Assembly (NCBI GenBank): GCA_963723165.1
Contig: CAVRPP010000003.1
Span: forward strand, 372,001 to 436,000
Reading direction: 5' to 3'
From: UBA4744 sp963723165
GTDB lineage: Bacteria > Actinomycetota > Acidimicrobiia > Spongiisociales > UBA4744
Length of the DNA stretch: 64,000 nt
Shown: in pieces, positions 16,050 through 26,111 of the stretch
Position numbering within the stretch: the first letter of the stretch is position 1
How the letters are laid out: every line of letters starts with the position of its first letter
Program-made: the position numbers and the translations under genes
The notes under the pieces: generated by a model
Database searches by the model: none
The model's input: the letters and a program-made list of their open reading frames with translations, nothing else
Told to the model about the DNA's origin: nothing

Positions 16050-17516
16050 TCAGTCGCCGTTGGCGCCGAACCACCATGGCTTGTCTTCCTGTCGCATATT
16101 CCAATGCACATGCCGCATCGACGTAAAGGCTTCCATCCCTTCCAGTCCGAGCTCGCGAACGTTGCCGCTGGCCCGCATTCCGCCGAAGGGGGCGGCCAGG
16201 TTGTCGACCACCGGGTCGTTCACCCAGACGGTGCCAACGGTGAGTTCTTCGTAGGCGCGCCGGACCCGATCGGGCGTGTGGGTGTAACAGCTGGCTCCCA
16301 GGCCGTAGGGCGTGTCCGCTGCGAGAGCAAAAGCCTGGTCGTCATCGTCGAATGCCATTATCGGCAAGACCGGCCCGAAGGTCTCTTCCTGCATGAGGTC
16401 CATGCTGTGGTCTACATCGACCACAACGGTCGGCTGGAGGTAGAAGCCTGACGAACCATCCGGGATCGCCCCGCCGGTGAGGATCTCCGCTCCCCCGGCC
16501 TGAGCTGCTGCGAGCTGTTCGCGCACCTTGGCCCGGCCCCGCTCATTGCGCATCGGTCCGATCTGGGTGGCCGGGATGAACGGATCGCCGACCCGCAGGC
16601 CGGAAGCCAGCTCGACGACCCGGTCCACAAACCGGTCGTAGATGCTGCGCTGGACGTAGACCCGCTCGGTGGATGTGCACACCTGGCCTGCGTTGAGGAA
16701 GGACGCCCAGACCACCGCCTTGGCAGCCAGATCGGCATCGACATCATCGAAAACAATCGCCGGATCCTTGCCGCCGAGCTCCAGATGGGTCGGTTTGGCC
16801 ATGCGACCGCAGATCGATCCGATTTCGGCGCCCACCTCGGTTGATCCGGTGAAGGCGACCATGTCGGTGTGCGGATGGCGCACCAACTGCTCCCCAACCG
16901 TCCGTCCGCTCCCGGCGACAACGTTCACTACCCCGGGTGGGGTGGTTGCCGCGAAGACTTCGGCCAGTACCAACGTCGTCAATGTGGTTTCCGAGGCAGG
17001 CTTGATCACAACCGTATTGCCGGTGGCAAGCGCCGGGGCCACCTTGAATGCCAGCAGCAGCAATGGGTAGTTCCAGGGGACCAGGGTGGCGATCACCCCG
17101 TACGGGACCCGCACCACCAGCGATAGTTGCCCGGCTTCGTTGGAAGGGGCGATGCGTCCTCCGTGCAGACGGGCCAGCTCTGCGTACTGACGGAAGAGAT
17201 CGGCGATCATATCGACGTACAGAAGGTTGCGGGCGTACGGCCTCCCGGTCTCCAGGGTGACGATGTCCGCAAGGTCGTCCTTCCGGCTTCGAATCTCGGC
17301 TGCCACAGCATGCATGGCGGCACTGCGCTCCGGCTGGGAGAGGGTCCGCCACGAGGTTTGAGCCCGAACCGCGGCCGCTACCGCGGAATCAACCTGATCG
17401 GGTGAAGCGGCGGCCACGGAATCAATCGGCGCACCGGTGGCGGGATTGAGAATGACGAACGGCTCGGCAGAGCCGAGCTCAAAGGCTCCGTCGATCAGTA
17501 GGGGGCGTTCCGGCAC
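16050..17516 (-). CDS. Aldehyde dehydrogenase (NAD(P)+)
   Basis: 488 residues from the GTG at 17516. It has VPWNYPLLLLAFKVAPALAT, FTGSTEVGAEIG, the catalytic Glu in LELGGKDPAIVFDD and the catalytic Cys in NAGQVCTSTERVYV, then EETFGPVLPIMAF. The length is normal for the superfamily. The sequence resembles betaine aldehyde and aminobutyraldehyde dehydrogenases. A longer frame extends upstream into the opposite-strand gene, but that part is not protein-like. It is first in a minus-strand trio, divergent from a second aldehyde dehydrogenase 97 bases away. Confidence 0.9.
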   Translation of the reverse strand: MPERPLLIDGAFELGSAEPFVILNPATGAPIDSVAAASPDQVDSAVAAAVRAQTSWRTLSQPERSAAMHAVAAEIRSRKDDLADIVTLETGRPYARNLLYVDMIADLFRQYAELARLHGGRIAPSNEAGQLSLVVRVPYGVIATLVPWNYPLLLLAFKVAPALATGNTVVIKPASETTLTTLVLAEVFAATTPPGVVNVVAGSGRTVGEQLVRHPHTDMVAFTGSTEVGAEIGSICGRMAKPTHLELGGKDPAIVFDDVDADLAAKAVVWASFLNAGQVCTSTERVYVQRSIYDRFVDRVVELASGLRVGDPFIPATQIGPMRNERGRAKVREQLAAAQAGGAEILTGGAIPDGSSGFYLQPTVVVDVDHSMDLMQEETFGPVLPIMAFDDDDQAFALAADTPYGLGASCYTHTPDRVRRAYEELTVGTVWVNDPVVDNLAAPFGGMRASGNVRELGLEGMEAFTSMRHVHWNMRQEDKPWWFGANGD

Positions 17517-17612
17517 ATTCTCACCGCTCAGAATCCTAACCCCTCTGGCGGCCACGCCGCGCCGCAGAACCCTACGATTTGCAGGGACGTTCCAAGAAAC
17601 AGAGGTGACACG

Positions 17613-19052
17613 GTGGCCGAGAATCTCAAGCTCTACATCGCCGGAGAATGGACCGAGGGTACCGGCGACGAGATCCACGAACTGGTCAGCCCGGTGACCG
17701 GTGAACACATCGCCAACGTGCCACTGGCCTCTCCGGCCGATATCGACCGGGCGGTAACTGCCGCTCGGACCGCCACCGAGGAGATGCGGCACTGGTCTGC
17801 CTTCGAACGAGCCGATCTGTGCCTGCGTGTCGCCGCGGCCATCGAACCGCTGGAGGAGGAGATCGCCAGAATCCAGACCCTCGAGCAAGGCAAGCCGTAC
17901 CACGCCGAATCTCTGGACGACATCGCCGAAGCCAACCAGTACTTCTACAACGCTGCAGAGGATGCCAAGCGCCTGGCCGGTGAGGTGATTCCTACCTCGG
18001 ACCGGCACAAGCGGATGTTCACATTCCGCCGCCCGGTCGGTGTCTGGGCGGCCATTACCCCCTGGAATTTCCCGGTCACCATCCCGCTCGAGTACGTCGG
18101 TCCCGGATTGGCAACCGGCAATGCTGTGATCGTCAAACCTCCCGCGTTCACCTCATGGGCTCTCCTGAAACTGGCGGAAGCTTTCGACGAAGCAGGCGTC
18201 CCCAAGGGGGCCGTATCGATCATCCCCGGCGGGGTCCGCATCGGCGAACACCTCGTCAAGCATGACGGGATCGACGCAATCGGTTTCACGGGTTCGTCGG
18301 CCACCGGCAAGAAGATCGTCTCTCAGATGGGCATCAAGCGATCGATCATGGAGATGTCGGGCAACGGCCCGACCATCGTCACCGCCGATGCCAACATCGA
18401 AGCAGCGGCCACCCTGGCGGTCTACGGCGCCTACTACAACGCTGGTCAGGTGTGCTGCGCCACCGAACGAGTGATCGTCCTGGAAGATGTCCGCGACGAG
18501 TTCGTTGAGCTTGCTGTGAAGGCGTCTTCGGCGGCGGTGCTGGGCGACCCCTTCGACGAGAAGACCACTATGGGTCCTCTGAACAACGAACCGACGGCCG
18601 CCAAGATGGACCGGCAGTTGGCCGAAGCCCGCGAGCGAGGGGCAGAAGTGCTGGTGGGAGGTGGCCGGGCGACCGGCTATCCGACCGATCTGTACTACGA
18701 CTTCACCGTTGTCGACCGGGTTCCCGAGGACAGTGCCCTTTCCCAGGAAGAGTCGTTCGGTCCCGTGCTGCCCATCCTCACCGCAGGCGACGACGATGAG
18801 GCGATCGCCATTGCCAACCGGTCGAACCTCGGGTTGCAGGCGGCAGTCTTCACGTCCAGCCTCGCCCAGGCGTTCTGGTACGCCGATCGCATAAGGTCCG
18901 GCACGGTCGTTGTCAACGACTCCACCGATTTCTGGGAAACGTTCCAACCGTTCGGTGGAGCGGCCGGGACCGATACCGGTTGGGGCCGCGGCCGTCTCGA
19001 GGAGTTCACCGACCTCCAGACCGTCGTTTTCGATCTGAAGAACGTGCGGTAG
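17613..19052 (+). CDS. Aldehyde dehydrogenase, succinate-semialdehyde-dehydrogenase-like
   Basis: 479 residues from GTG. Key residues are intact: ITPWNFPVTIPLEYVGPGLA, GFTGSSATGKKIVSQMG, the general base in MEMSGNGPTIV (a variation of ELGG) and the nucleophile in NAGQVCCATERVIV, plus EESFGPVLPILTAG. It is the likely first gene before potABCD, 134 bases upstream. In polyamine or GABA breakdown such an enzyme would oxidise 4-aminobutyraldehyde or succinate semialdehyde. The exact substrate cannot be read. It faces the other aldehyde dehydrogenase across a short divergent promoter region. Confidence 0.9.
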   Translation: MAENLKLYIAGEWTEGTGDEIHELVSPVTGEHIANVPLASPADIDRAVTAARTATEEMRHWSAFERADLCLRVAAAIEPLEEEIARIQTLEQGKPYHAESLDDIAEANQYFYNAAEDAKRLAGEVIPTSDRHKRMFTFRRPVGVWAAITPWNFPVTIPLEYVGPGLATGNAVIVKPPAFTSWALLKLAEAFDEAGVPKGAVSIIPGGVRIGEHLVKHDGIDAIGFTGSSATGKKIVSQMGIKRSIMEMSGNGPTIVTADANIEAAATLAVYGAYYNAGQVCCATERVIVLEDVRDEFVELAVKASSAAVLGDPFDEKTTMGPLNNEPTAAKMDRQLAEARERGAEVLVGGGRATGYPTDLYYDFTVVDRVPEDSALSQEESFGPVLPILTAGDDDEAIAIANRSNLGLQAAVFTSSLAQAFWYADRIRSGTVVVNDSTDFWETFQPFGGAAGTDTGWGRGRLEEFTDLQTVVFDLKNVR

Positions 19053-19118
19053 ACAGGTCCGGGGCGAGAAACAACAAAGCAGGAACGGTTCATACAGGGA
19101 TCAACAAACTCTGATTCG

Positions 19119-19145
19119 ACGCCGCAGGCCGAAAACGCGGCGTTT
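19119..19145 (+). terminator. Possible hairpin between aldehyde dehydrogenase and potA
   Basis: ACGCCGC (19119-19125) and GCGGCGT (19137-19143) form a 7-bp stem with an 11-base loop, followed by only three T. It could weakly end the aldehyde dehydrogenase transcript before potA. The short T-run makes it doubtful. Confidence 0.3.
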
Positions 19146-19186
19146 ACCATGCGCGGGCGACGCGACCGGCGCGCAGGAGGGCACTG

Positions 19187-20254
19187 TTGAGCGAAGTAGC
19201 CGTCGGCATCCACGATGTCACCAAGCGGTTTGGTGACGTGGTTGCGGTGGATTCACTCAATCTCGACGTTGCGGACGGAGAGTTCTTTTCGCTGCTGGGA
19301 CCATCGGGCTGCGGCAAGACCACAACTTTGCGAATGATTGCCGGCCTTGAATACCCGACCGAAGGAAGCGTCACGATCTTCGAAGAGGAAATGGGGTTGC
19401 GCCCGCCCAACAAGCGGCCCGTCAACACCGTCTTCCAGTCCTACGCCTTGTTCCCGCATATGACGGTTGCCCAGAACGTCGGGTTCGGGCTGGAGATGCT
19501 GGATGTTGATGCCACCGAGATCGCCACCCGAGTTGACCAGTCAATCGAACTCGTCCGTCTCTCAGGCTTGGGGGATCGGCGCCCGAAGCAGCTCTCCGGT
19601 GGTCAGCAACAGCGAGTGGCGCTGGCCCGGGCCCTGGTCAATCGACCAAAGGTGCTGCTTCTCGATGAACCGCTCGGCGCTCTCGACCTGAAGCTTCGCC
19701 AGGCAATGCAACTCGAGTTGAAAGAAATCCAACGCGAGGTTGGGATCACATTCATCTACGTGACCCACGATCAGGAAGAAGCCTTGACCATGTCCGATCG
19801 GATTGGAGTCATGAACGAAGGCCGGCTCCTGCAGGTCGCACCGTCCGAGGAGATCTACGAGCGGCCCAGCACTCGATTTGTAGCCGAATTCATAGGGGAG
19901 ACAAACTTCATTTCCGCGACGGTCGACAGCCCGGGTCACGTCCGGCTCGCCGATGGGAAGACCGTCAAGGCACGCACCCACTCCGCCGCCGGCACCACGG
20001 TGACTCTCACCCTCCGACCCGAGAAGATCGACCTGCACCATGCCGGGGATGCAGTTCCCGGGCACTTCAACCAGCTCAACGGGACGGTGGTCCGGCGGCT
20101 GTACTTCGGCGAATCGCTCTACTACGAAATCGACTTTGGCCACACTGTGGTCGACGCCCGGGAGGAAAACCGGCCCGGCCGGAAACGCTTCAATGAAGGC
20201 GAAGCGGTCGTGGCAGCTTTCCATCCCGACTCTGCCGAGGCGTTGACCGAATGA
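19187..20254 (+). CDS. potA: Spermidine/putrescine ABC transporter ATP-binding protein PotA
   Basis: 355 residues from TTG, with AGGAGGG 6 bases upstream. Walker A GPSGCGKTTTLRMIAGLE, the Q-loop in VFQSYALFPHMTV, signature LSGGQQQRVALARAL, Walker B VLLLDEPLGALD and switch His THDQEEALTMSD are present. A C-terminal TOBE-like domain follows (residues about 280-355, LTLRPEKIDL). The sequence is PotA-like and its partners potB, potC and potD follow directly, so the importer probably takes up polyamines or a related amine. The potB start overlaps its stop as ATGA. Confidence 0.93.
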   Translation: MSEVAVGIHDVTKRFGDVVAVDSLNLDVADGEFFSLLGPSGCGKTTTLRMIAGLEYPTEGSVTIFEEEMGLRPPNKRPVNTVFQSYALFPHMTVAQNVGFGLEMLDVDATEIATRVDQSIELVRLSGLGDRRPKQLSGGQQQRVALARALVNRPKVLLLDEPLGALDLKLRQAMQLELKEIQREVGITFIYVTHDQEEALTMSDRIGVMNEGRLLQVAPSEEIYERPSTRFVAEFIGETNFISATVDSPGHVRLADGKTVKARTHSAAGTTVTLTLRPEKIDLHHAGDAVPGHFNQLNGTVVRRLYFGESLYYEIDFGHTVVDAREENRPGRKRFNEGEAVVAAFHPDSAEALTE

Positions 20255-21138
20255 CAGAGCGGAGCGGCGGTCCGGCTACGGAAGCACTCGAAGCCGCCGA
20301 TGAAAAGGCAGAGTCCCGGAGGGGTCTGTTCCTCGCTTTGCCTTCCTACCTATACCTGATCTTCCTTTTTGTCGTTCCGTTGCTGATCATCGGTATCTAT
20401 TCGTTTGCCAGCCGATCGCGCACCGGTCGCCCGAAACTCGAGGCCTGGAATCTCGATTCGATCACCAGGATCTTTACGGATGACTTGATCCGGTCGATCT
20501 TCGGACGGTCGGTGGTGGTGGCGCTGATCACAACCGCGTTGTGCCTGCTGATTGGATACCCCTTCGCCTACTACATCGCCACCCGGCGTGAACGGGTTCG
20601 GAATCTCCTGCTCTTGTTCGTCATGATTCCGTTCTGGACCAACTTCCTTGTCCGTACGTACGCCTGGCGAGTGCTGCTCGGCGAGGACGGACCCGTGACC
20701 GAACTGGGCCGATTACTGGGCCTGTGGGACTCGATGCTCTTCACGCTGCCGGCCGTCTACATAGGACTCATCTACGGATTCCTTCCATTCATGGTCTTGC
20801 CGCTGTACGCGGCCATCGAACGACTCGACTGGTCTCTCGTAGAAGCCGCCCGTGATCTGTACGCCTCGGGATGGGGAGCCTTCCGCAAAGTGACGTTGCC
20901 CTTGACCCGATCTGGGATCATTGCCGGCTCGATCCTGGTCTTCATTCCGAGCCTGGGCGCATATGTAACTCCCGACATCCTGGGAGGGGCCAAGACGACC
21001 CTGATCGGCAACTACATCGTCAACCAATTCCTCACCGCCCGGAACTGGCCGCTCGGGTCGGCCGTGTCGATGGCGATCATGGTCGTGATGCTCCTTGCCA
21101 CCGTCTATTACTTCCGATCAGGAGCCAGGACCTTGTGA
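20251..21138 (+). CDS. potB: Polyamine ABC transporter permease PotB
   Basis: 295 residues, six predicted membrane helices. The N-terminal cytoplasmic stretch is acidic, then LPSYLYLIFLFVVPLLIIGI. The ABC-permease coupling loop reads VEAARDLYASGWGAFRKVTL (EAA motif). FIPSLGAYVTPDILGG is typical of PotB. It forms the transmembrane heterodimer with PotC. Start and stop overlap potA and potC by four bases each. Confidence 0.92.
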   Translation: MTERSGGPATEALEAADEKAESRRGLFLALPSYLYLIFLFVVPLLIIGIYSFASRSRTGRPKLEAWNLDSITRIFTDDLIRSIFGRSVVVALITTALCLLIGYPFAYYIATRRERVRNLLLLFVMIPFWTNFLVRTYAWRVLLGEDGPVTELGRLLGLWDSMLFTLPAVYIGLIYGFLPFMVLPLYAAIERLDWSLVEAARDLYASGWGAFRKVTLPLTRSGIIAGSILVFIPSLGAYVTPDILGGAKTTLIGNYIVNQFLTARNWPLGSAVSMAIMVVMLLATVYYFRSGARTL

Positions 21139-21935
21139 CTACCCGTGAGACCACCGCCCTGACCCGCCGTCTGAATCGCTATCTGGCCGGTCACACCTGG
21201 GCCGTCTACCTGTTCTTCTATCTACCGATCCTCGTGTTGGTGGTGTTCTCATTCAACGAGAGCGCCGCTTTCGGCATTCGGAACTGGGAAGGGCTTTCCC
21301 TGCGCTGGTACCGGCAGATGTTCGCCAACGACAACCTGATGGCCGCCCTCCGGGTCTCGCTGGGGGTAGCGGTAGTAAGCACGGCCGTCTCTACCGTGCT
21401 GGGAACGGCCGCCGCCCTGGCCCTGGAGCGGTACCGGCGTTGGCTGGGGAAGAAGACCTTCGACGCTCTGCTCTATCTGCCGGTGATCATCCCCGACGTC
21501 ACGATGGCGGCGATGTTGCTGGTCTTCTTCACTTCGCTGGGCCAGCAATTGAGCGTGACGACCATCGTCCTCAGCCACATTGCATTCAACATCTCGTTCG
21601 TTTCGATTGTGGTTCGAGCTCGACTCGCCAACCTGGACGCCTCCCTGGAAGAGGCAGCTGCTGATCTCTACGCAGGACGGTGGCAGGCCTTCCGCCGGGT
21701 GACCCTTCCTCTGATCATGCCCGGCGTGCTCGGTGGCGCTCTCCTAGCGTTTACGCTTTCTCTTGACGACGTAGTGATAACCCAATTCGTGAAGGGTCCG
21801 GATACGCTCCCCACATTCGTCTTCGGTCTCATCAAACGAGGGGTCACGCCCGAGATCAACGCGGTGTCGACTCTGATGCTGACTGCATCAGTCGCACTGG
21901 TCCTCGGGTCTCTGGCCTTGCAGCGGCGACGATAA
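21135..21935 (+). CDS. potC: Polyamine ABC transporter permease PotC
   Basis: 266 residues from GTG, six membrane helices. It begins VTTRETTALTRRLNRYLAGH, and YLFFYLPILVLVVFSFNES forms the first helix. The EAA loop is LEEAAADLYAGRWQAFRRVT, and FTLSLDDVVITQFVKGPDTL is the PotC-type segment before the last helices. The GTG overlaps the potB stop. The longer frame upstream is the shadow of potB. Confidence 0.92.
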   Translation: MTTRETTALTRRLNRYLAGHTWAVYLFFYLPILVLVVFSFNESAAFGIRNWEGLSLRWYRQMFANDNLMAALRVSLGVAVVSTAVSTVLGTAAALALERYRRWLGKKTFDALLYLPVIIPDVTMAAMLLVFFTSLGQQLSVTTIVLSHIAFNISFVSIVVRARLANLDASLEEAAADLYAGRWQAFRRVTLPLIMPGVLGGALLAFTLSLDDVVITQFVKGPDTLPTFVFGLIKRGVTPEINAVSTLMLTASVALVLGSLALQRRR

Positions 21936-21953
21936 ACAGGAGGGGATTACGAC

Positions 21954-23066
21954 ATGAAACGCCTACTGATAATCCTGATGGTGCTGGCTCTGGTGGCGGC
22001 CGCGTGCGGAGGCGACGACTCCTCCGACCTCGTCGATGCTGCAGCAGCTTGCGAACCAGGGCAGGTAGACGGTGACCTCGACCTCTACAACTGGTCGGAG
22101 TACATCGAGCCGGAGCTGGTAACCGATTTCGAAGCGGAATTCGGTGTGACGGTCAATGAGTCCTTCTACGACTCGAACGAGGCGATGCTGCCCCAAATCG
22201 AATCCGGCGGGAACGATTACGACGTAATCGTTCCATCGGACTACACGGTGACGATCATGGCCGAAGAAGGACTCATCATTGCGCTCAACAAGGACGCCAT
22301 CGCGAATCTCGGCAACGTCGACCCAGCTTTCACGGGTCTTCCTTACGACGAGAACGACGAGTACTCAGTCCCGTACCAGTGGGGGACAACGGGTATCGGT
22401 TATTCCTACGAGGTCGTGCCGGATGACTGGGAAGCCAGCTGGGAGTTGATCTTCGACCCGAGCTTCGCACCGGAGGTTGCCGGGCAAGTCTCGATGCTCA
22501 ACGATCCGCGCGAGACGATGGGGGCAGCCCTCAAGTGGTTGGGCTATTCGCTCAACACAACGAGCCAAACCGAACTCGACGCGGCCAGGGATTTGATGAT
22601 CAGCGTCAAGGATCGCATCAAGCTATTCGACTCGGACCAGTTCGAAGATCTGCTGGTGGCGGGCGAAACGCTGGGCGCCCACGGCTACAGCGGTGACTTT
22701 TTTGCAGCGTACGACGAAGCATCCGACGATTCCTACGACGCTTACGAAGACTTCGGTTATGGCATTCCCAAGGAGGGAGCGGTTGCCTGGGTCGACACAA
22801 TGGCGATTCCGATAACGGCGGATGCACCGTGCACGGCCCATACCTTCATCAACTTCATCCTCGATCCGGAAAACGGGGCGGCGTTGACGAACTTCAACTT
22901 CTATGCCAGCCCCAACGCAGCTGCCGAGCCTTTCATCGATCCCGAGATCTTTGAAGACGAGACGATCTACCCACCCGACGAAGTGTTTGAGCGCCTCGAG
23001 TTCATCGGCGACACAGGGGACTTCGAGACCAAATACACGGACGCTTTCACGGAGGTCAAAAGCTGA
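21954..23066 (+). CDS. potD: Polyamine-binding lipoprotein PotD
   Basis: 370 residues. The signal peptide MKRLLIILMVLALVAAACGG has a lipobox (AAAC) for membrane anchoring. The mature protein begins with a Ser/Asp-rich linker, then LDLYNWSEYIEPELVTDFEA, the classic N-terminal motif of PotD/PotF binding proteins. YDVIVPSDYTVTIMAEEGLI and PYQWGTTGIGYSYEVVPDDW follow. It would capture the amine outside the membrane and hand it to PotBC. AGGAGG lies about 8 bases before the ATG. It ends the operon before a strong terminator. Confidence 0.92.
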   Translation: MKRLLIILMVLALVAAACGGDDSSDLVDAAAACEPGQVDGDLDLYNWSEYIEPELVTDFEAEFGVTVNESFYDSNEAMLPQIESGGNDYDVIVPSDYTVTIMAEEGLIIALNKDAIANLGNVDPAFTGLPYDENDEYSVPYQWGTTGIGYSYEVVPDDWEASWELIFDPSFAPEVAGQVSMLNDPRETMGAALKWLGYSLNTTSQTELDAARDLMISVKDRIKLFDSDQFEDLLVAGETLGAHGYSGDFFAAYDEASDDSYDAYEDFGYGIPKEGAVAWVDTMAIPITADAPCTAHTFINFILDPENGAALTNFNFYASPNAAAEPFIDPEIFEDETIYPPDEVFERLEFIGDTGDFETKYTDAFTEVKS

Positions 23067-23104
23067 GAAGAGCTCTGGTTTACCAGCAACCAGCAAGCAG
23101 AAGG

Positions 23105-23138
23105 GTCCCCTCCCGCCCGCGGGAGGGGACTCGTTTTT
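23105..23138 (+). terminator. Rho-independent terminator after potD
   Basis: A perfect 11-bp stem (23105-23115 pairing with 23120-23130) encloses a four-base loop and is followed by TCGTTTTT. It ends the potABCD transcript. The first part of the gap contains CAGCAA-type short repeats. Confidence 0.92.
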
Positions 23139-23155
23139 CGTTCCCCGCGTCTCGT

Positions 23156-24783
23156 CTAGTGCCCGCGTTCGTAAACCGTCTCGCCGTTGATGATGGTGAA
23201 TTCGACCCGGGCGTCGCCGATGGGACCCGCCTCCGGATCGAAGATGTTGCGGTCGAGGGCAACCAGGTCTGCGGCCTTGCCAACTTCGATGGAACCGGTC
23301 TCCCGATCCAGATGGTTGACGAAGGCCGAACCGGCGGTGAAAGCAGCGACGGCGTCGGCTAGAGAAACCCGCTCCTCGGGGAAGAACGGCCGTTCCCACC
23401 GGTTCCCGGGTGAAACGCGCCGCACCGCAGTTTCGATTTCGAGCAAAGGATTGGGCGTTGAAACCGACCAATCACTGCCAAAGGCCAGGGTCGCCCCGTG
23501 CCGGAGCAAGCTCCCGAAGGGGTACTGCCGCGCCGCCCGCTCAGGGCCGAAAAGGGAATGGTCAATTCTGTTTGATAACCCTCGTAACACGCCCAGTACG
23601 GCTGGCCGTTGGCCACGACTCCCATTTGGCGGAACCTGGACAGATCCTCGGGGGCGACCACCTGAATGTGAGAGATGTGATGGCGGCCGTCACTCCATCC
23701 GTTGGTCCGACGGGCAGCCGCAACCGCGTCGAGCGCGTTGCGGACCGCCCGGTCGCCGATAGCGTGGAAATGCACCTGGAAGCCTTCGGCGTCGAGCCTG
23801 GTGACAAACCCGCGTAGCAAGTCCGGGTCGATGAAGTCGATCCCACGATTGGCAGTCGGCTTCCCATCTGCCCCAAGAAACGGTTCCAGCATCGAGGCGG
23901 TGAAGTTCTCGGCAACACCGTCGAGCATCATCTTGACCGACGTTGGCCGGAAGCGGCCAACAGGGCCCCGATCCCGCCGAAGGAGGAGTTCTTCGATCTG
24001 TTCCCCGCCGGCGGACCGCTCCCACCAGAGAGCACCAACTACCCGGGCGATCAGCTCACCTCGTTCCGCGAGCGACCGGTATGCCTGTTCAGTCTGCGGC
24101 GTGACATCGGCGTCCTGCCAGGCTGTTATCCCGAGCGATAGGAGGTATTCCTGGGCAACGGCAATGCCCCGTTCGTAATCCGACACCGTATCGCCCGGAG
24201 CCACGCGATGTACCAGCTCCATCGCTCCCTCCTGGAGGGTCCCGGCGGGCGCTCCGTCGGCTTCGCGTTCGATGCGGCCGTCCAGCGGGTCCGGGGTAGC
24301 TGCGTCGACACCCGCCTCGGCCAAAGCCCGGCTGTTGACCCAGGCGCCGTGACCGTCGCGGTTGACCAGGAACACCGGCCGGTCGGGAACGATCCGATCA
24401 AGATCCTGACGGGTCGGTGTACCTCCCGGGAAGGCATCCATGGCCCACCCCTCGCCGAGAATCCACGACTCGTCCGGATGCTGCTCGGCATAGGAAGCGA
24501 TCGTCTTCAGGTACGACGACCGGTCATCGCTTTCGTGCAGATTGCACCGCAAGAGGCCCAGGCCGGCAGTCGGCGGATGAACATGCGCATCGTGGAATCC
24601 GGGCAGGAGCAGCCCTCCGTCGAGGGATATGACTTCTGTTTGCGGTCCGATCCACTCCTGGAGTTGGCGGTCATCCCTGGTGACGGCCACGATTCTGCCA
24701 TCGGTGACGGCTAATCCGGTTGCCCAGCTGCGGGCAGCATTGACCGTGAAGACCACCCCATTCCGAAACACGAGATCAGCCAC
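23156..24783 (-). pseudogene. YtcJ-like metal-dependent amidohydrolase, single frameshift
   Basis: From the GTG at 24783 (AGGAGGT upstream) the frame encodes VADLVFRNGVVFTVNAARSW, then LPGFHDAHVHPPTAGLGLLR (metal HxH), FQVHFHAIGDRAV and HHISHIQVVAPEDL. Near 23565-23575 it shifts. The adjoining frame continues NRIDHSLFGPERAARQYPF, GATLAFGSDWSVSTPNPL and a C-terminal ADLVALDRNIFDPEAG. Adding one A to the AAA at the junction would restore an enzyme of about 540 residues of the YtcJ/NfdA type. The substrate may be an N-substituted amide or formamide. It may well be intact in the genome. Confidence 0.75.
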
Positions 24784-24863
24784 GGGCACCTCCTGAGCGA
24801 AGGGTAATAAATCGATCGAGGGAGCTACCGCACCGGTCGAAAGCAAGGGGGTAAAGTCCTGCC

Positions 24864-26111
24864 ATGAGCGCTTTCTGGCATCCTTTCGCGGACATGGGAG
24901 CAGTCGACGGTCACGAGGTCGTCATCGATCGCGGGGAAGGAATCTACGTTTTCGATGAGCGTGGCCGGAGGTATCTCGACGCCACCGCCAGCCTCTGGTA
25001 CTGCAATGTGGGCTACGGTCGGCAGGAGATCGTCGGCGCCGTTGCCGCCCAGATGCAGAAACTGCACGCCTATCACACCTTCGGAGACTTCGTCACCCGC
25101 CCGGTGATCGAACTCAGCGAGAAGATCGCATCCGTAGCGCCGGTTCCGGGCAGCAGGGTCTTCCTCACGAGCGGGGGTTCGGATTCCGTCGATAGCGCGG
25201 CCAAACTGGCCCGCCGCTACTTCCACTTGGTCGGACAACCACACCGCACCCTGTTCATCGCCCGCGAATGGGGCTACCACGGGACCCACGCTTACGGAAC
25301 CAGCCTGGCAGGGATAGGGCCGAACAAGGACGGCTACGGCGATCTGGTCGGCGACGTTGTGACCGTCCCGTGGGACTCGGTTGAAGCCATCGAAAAGGTG
25401 ATCGAACAAGCCGGTCCGGAACGAGTCGCGGGAATCTTCTGCGAGCCGGTCGTCGGGGCGGGTGGGGTCCGGGTGCCGCCGGAGGGCTACCTGGCGGAGG
25501 TCCGGGACGTTATTCGCGCCGCCGGGGCGCTTTTCATTGCCGATGAGGTTGTAACCGGTTTCGGGCGGGTTGGAGACTGGTTTGCCTCCAACCGGTTCGA
25601 CCTCGAACCGGACATGGTCACCTTCGCCAAAGGGGCGACTTCGGGCTACTTGCCACTCGGCGGTTTGATCGTTGCCCCCTGGATCGCCGAACCGTTCTGG
25701 CAGGGCGGAGTGATGTGGCGCCACGGCTACACGTACTCGGGTCACTCAACCGCCGCCGCCGCGGCCATCGCCAACTTCGACATCCTCGAGCGGGAAAACC
25801 TGCTGGAGCGCGCCATGCAGCTCGAGTCAGAATTGACTGTCGCCTTAGCGCCCCTGGCCCACCATCGGTTGGTTACGGAGATCCGGTCGGGACTCGGCGT
25901 ACTCGGAGCGGTGCAGATCGATCCCGAAGCCATCGAGACCGACCCGGGCCTCCCCGCCCGGGCCTTTCGAGCCATCCGGGAGGCCGGAGCCATCACCCGT
26001 GCGGTCGGAGGCGGAGGTCTGCAGGTCTCTCCACCTCTCATCATCACGGCACAACAAATCGACGAAATGGTCGCGGCGTTTTCCGCAGGGCTCGACGCGG
26101 TGGACGTGTGA
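24864..26111 (+). CDS. Class III omega-aminotransferase, putrescine/beta-alanine type
   Basis: 415 residues. The N-terminus MSAFWHPFADMGAVDGHEVV is typical of the BioA / omega-amino acid transaminase group. RVFLTSGGSDSVDSAAKLAR gives the phosphate-binding region, ALFIADEVVTGFGRVGDWFA the PLP Asp, and MVTFAKGATSGYLPLGG the Schiff-base Lys. Such enzymes, for example SpuC, transfer the amino group of putrescine or similar diamines to pyruvate. Its stop overlaps the GTG of the FAD oxidase, so both probably act on one substrate flow beside potABCD. Confidence 0.88.
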   Translation: MSAFWHPFADMGAVDGHEVVIDRGEGIYVFDERGRRYLDATASLWYCNVGYGRQEIVGAVAAQMQKLHAYHTFGDFVTRPVIELSEKIASVAPVPGSRVFLTSGGSDSVDSAAKLARRYFHLVGQPHRTLFIAREWGYHGTHAYGTSLAGIGPNKDGYGDLVGDVVTVPWDSVEAIEKVIEQAGPERVAGIFCEPVVGAGGVRVPPEGYLAEVRDVIRAAGALFIADEVVTGFGRVGDWFASNRFDLEPDMVTFAKGATSGYLPLGGLIVAPWIAEPFWQGGVMWRHGYTYSGHSTAAAAAIANFDILERENLLERAMQLESELTVALAPLAHHRLVTEIRSGLGVLGAVQIDPEAIETDPGLPARAFRAIREAGAITRAVGGGGLQVSPPLIITAQQIDEMVAAFSAGLDAVDV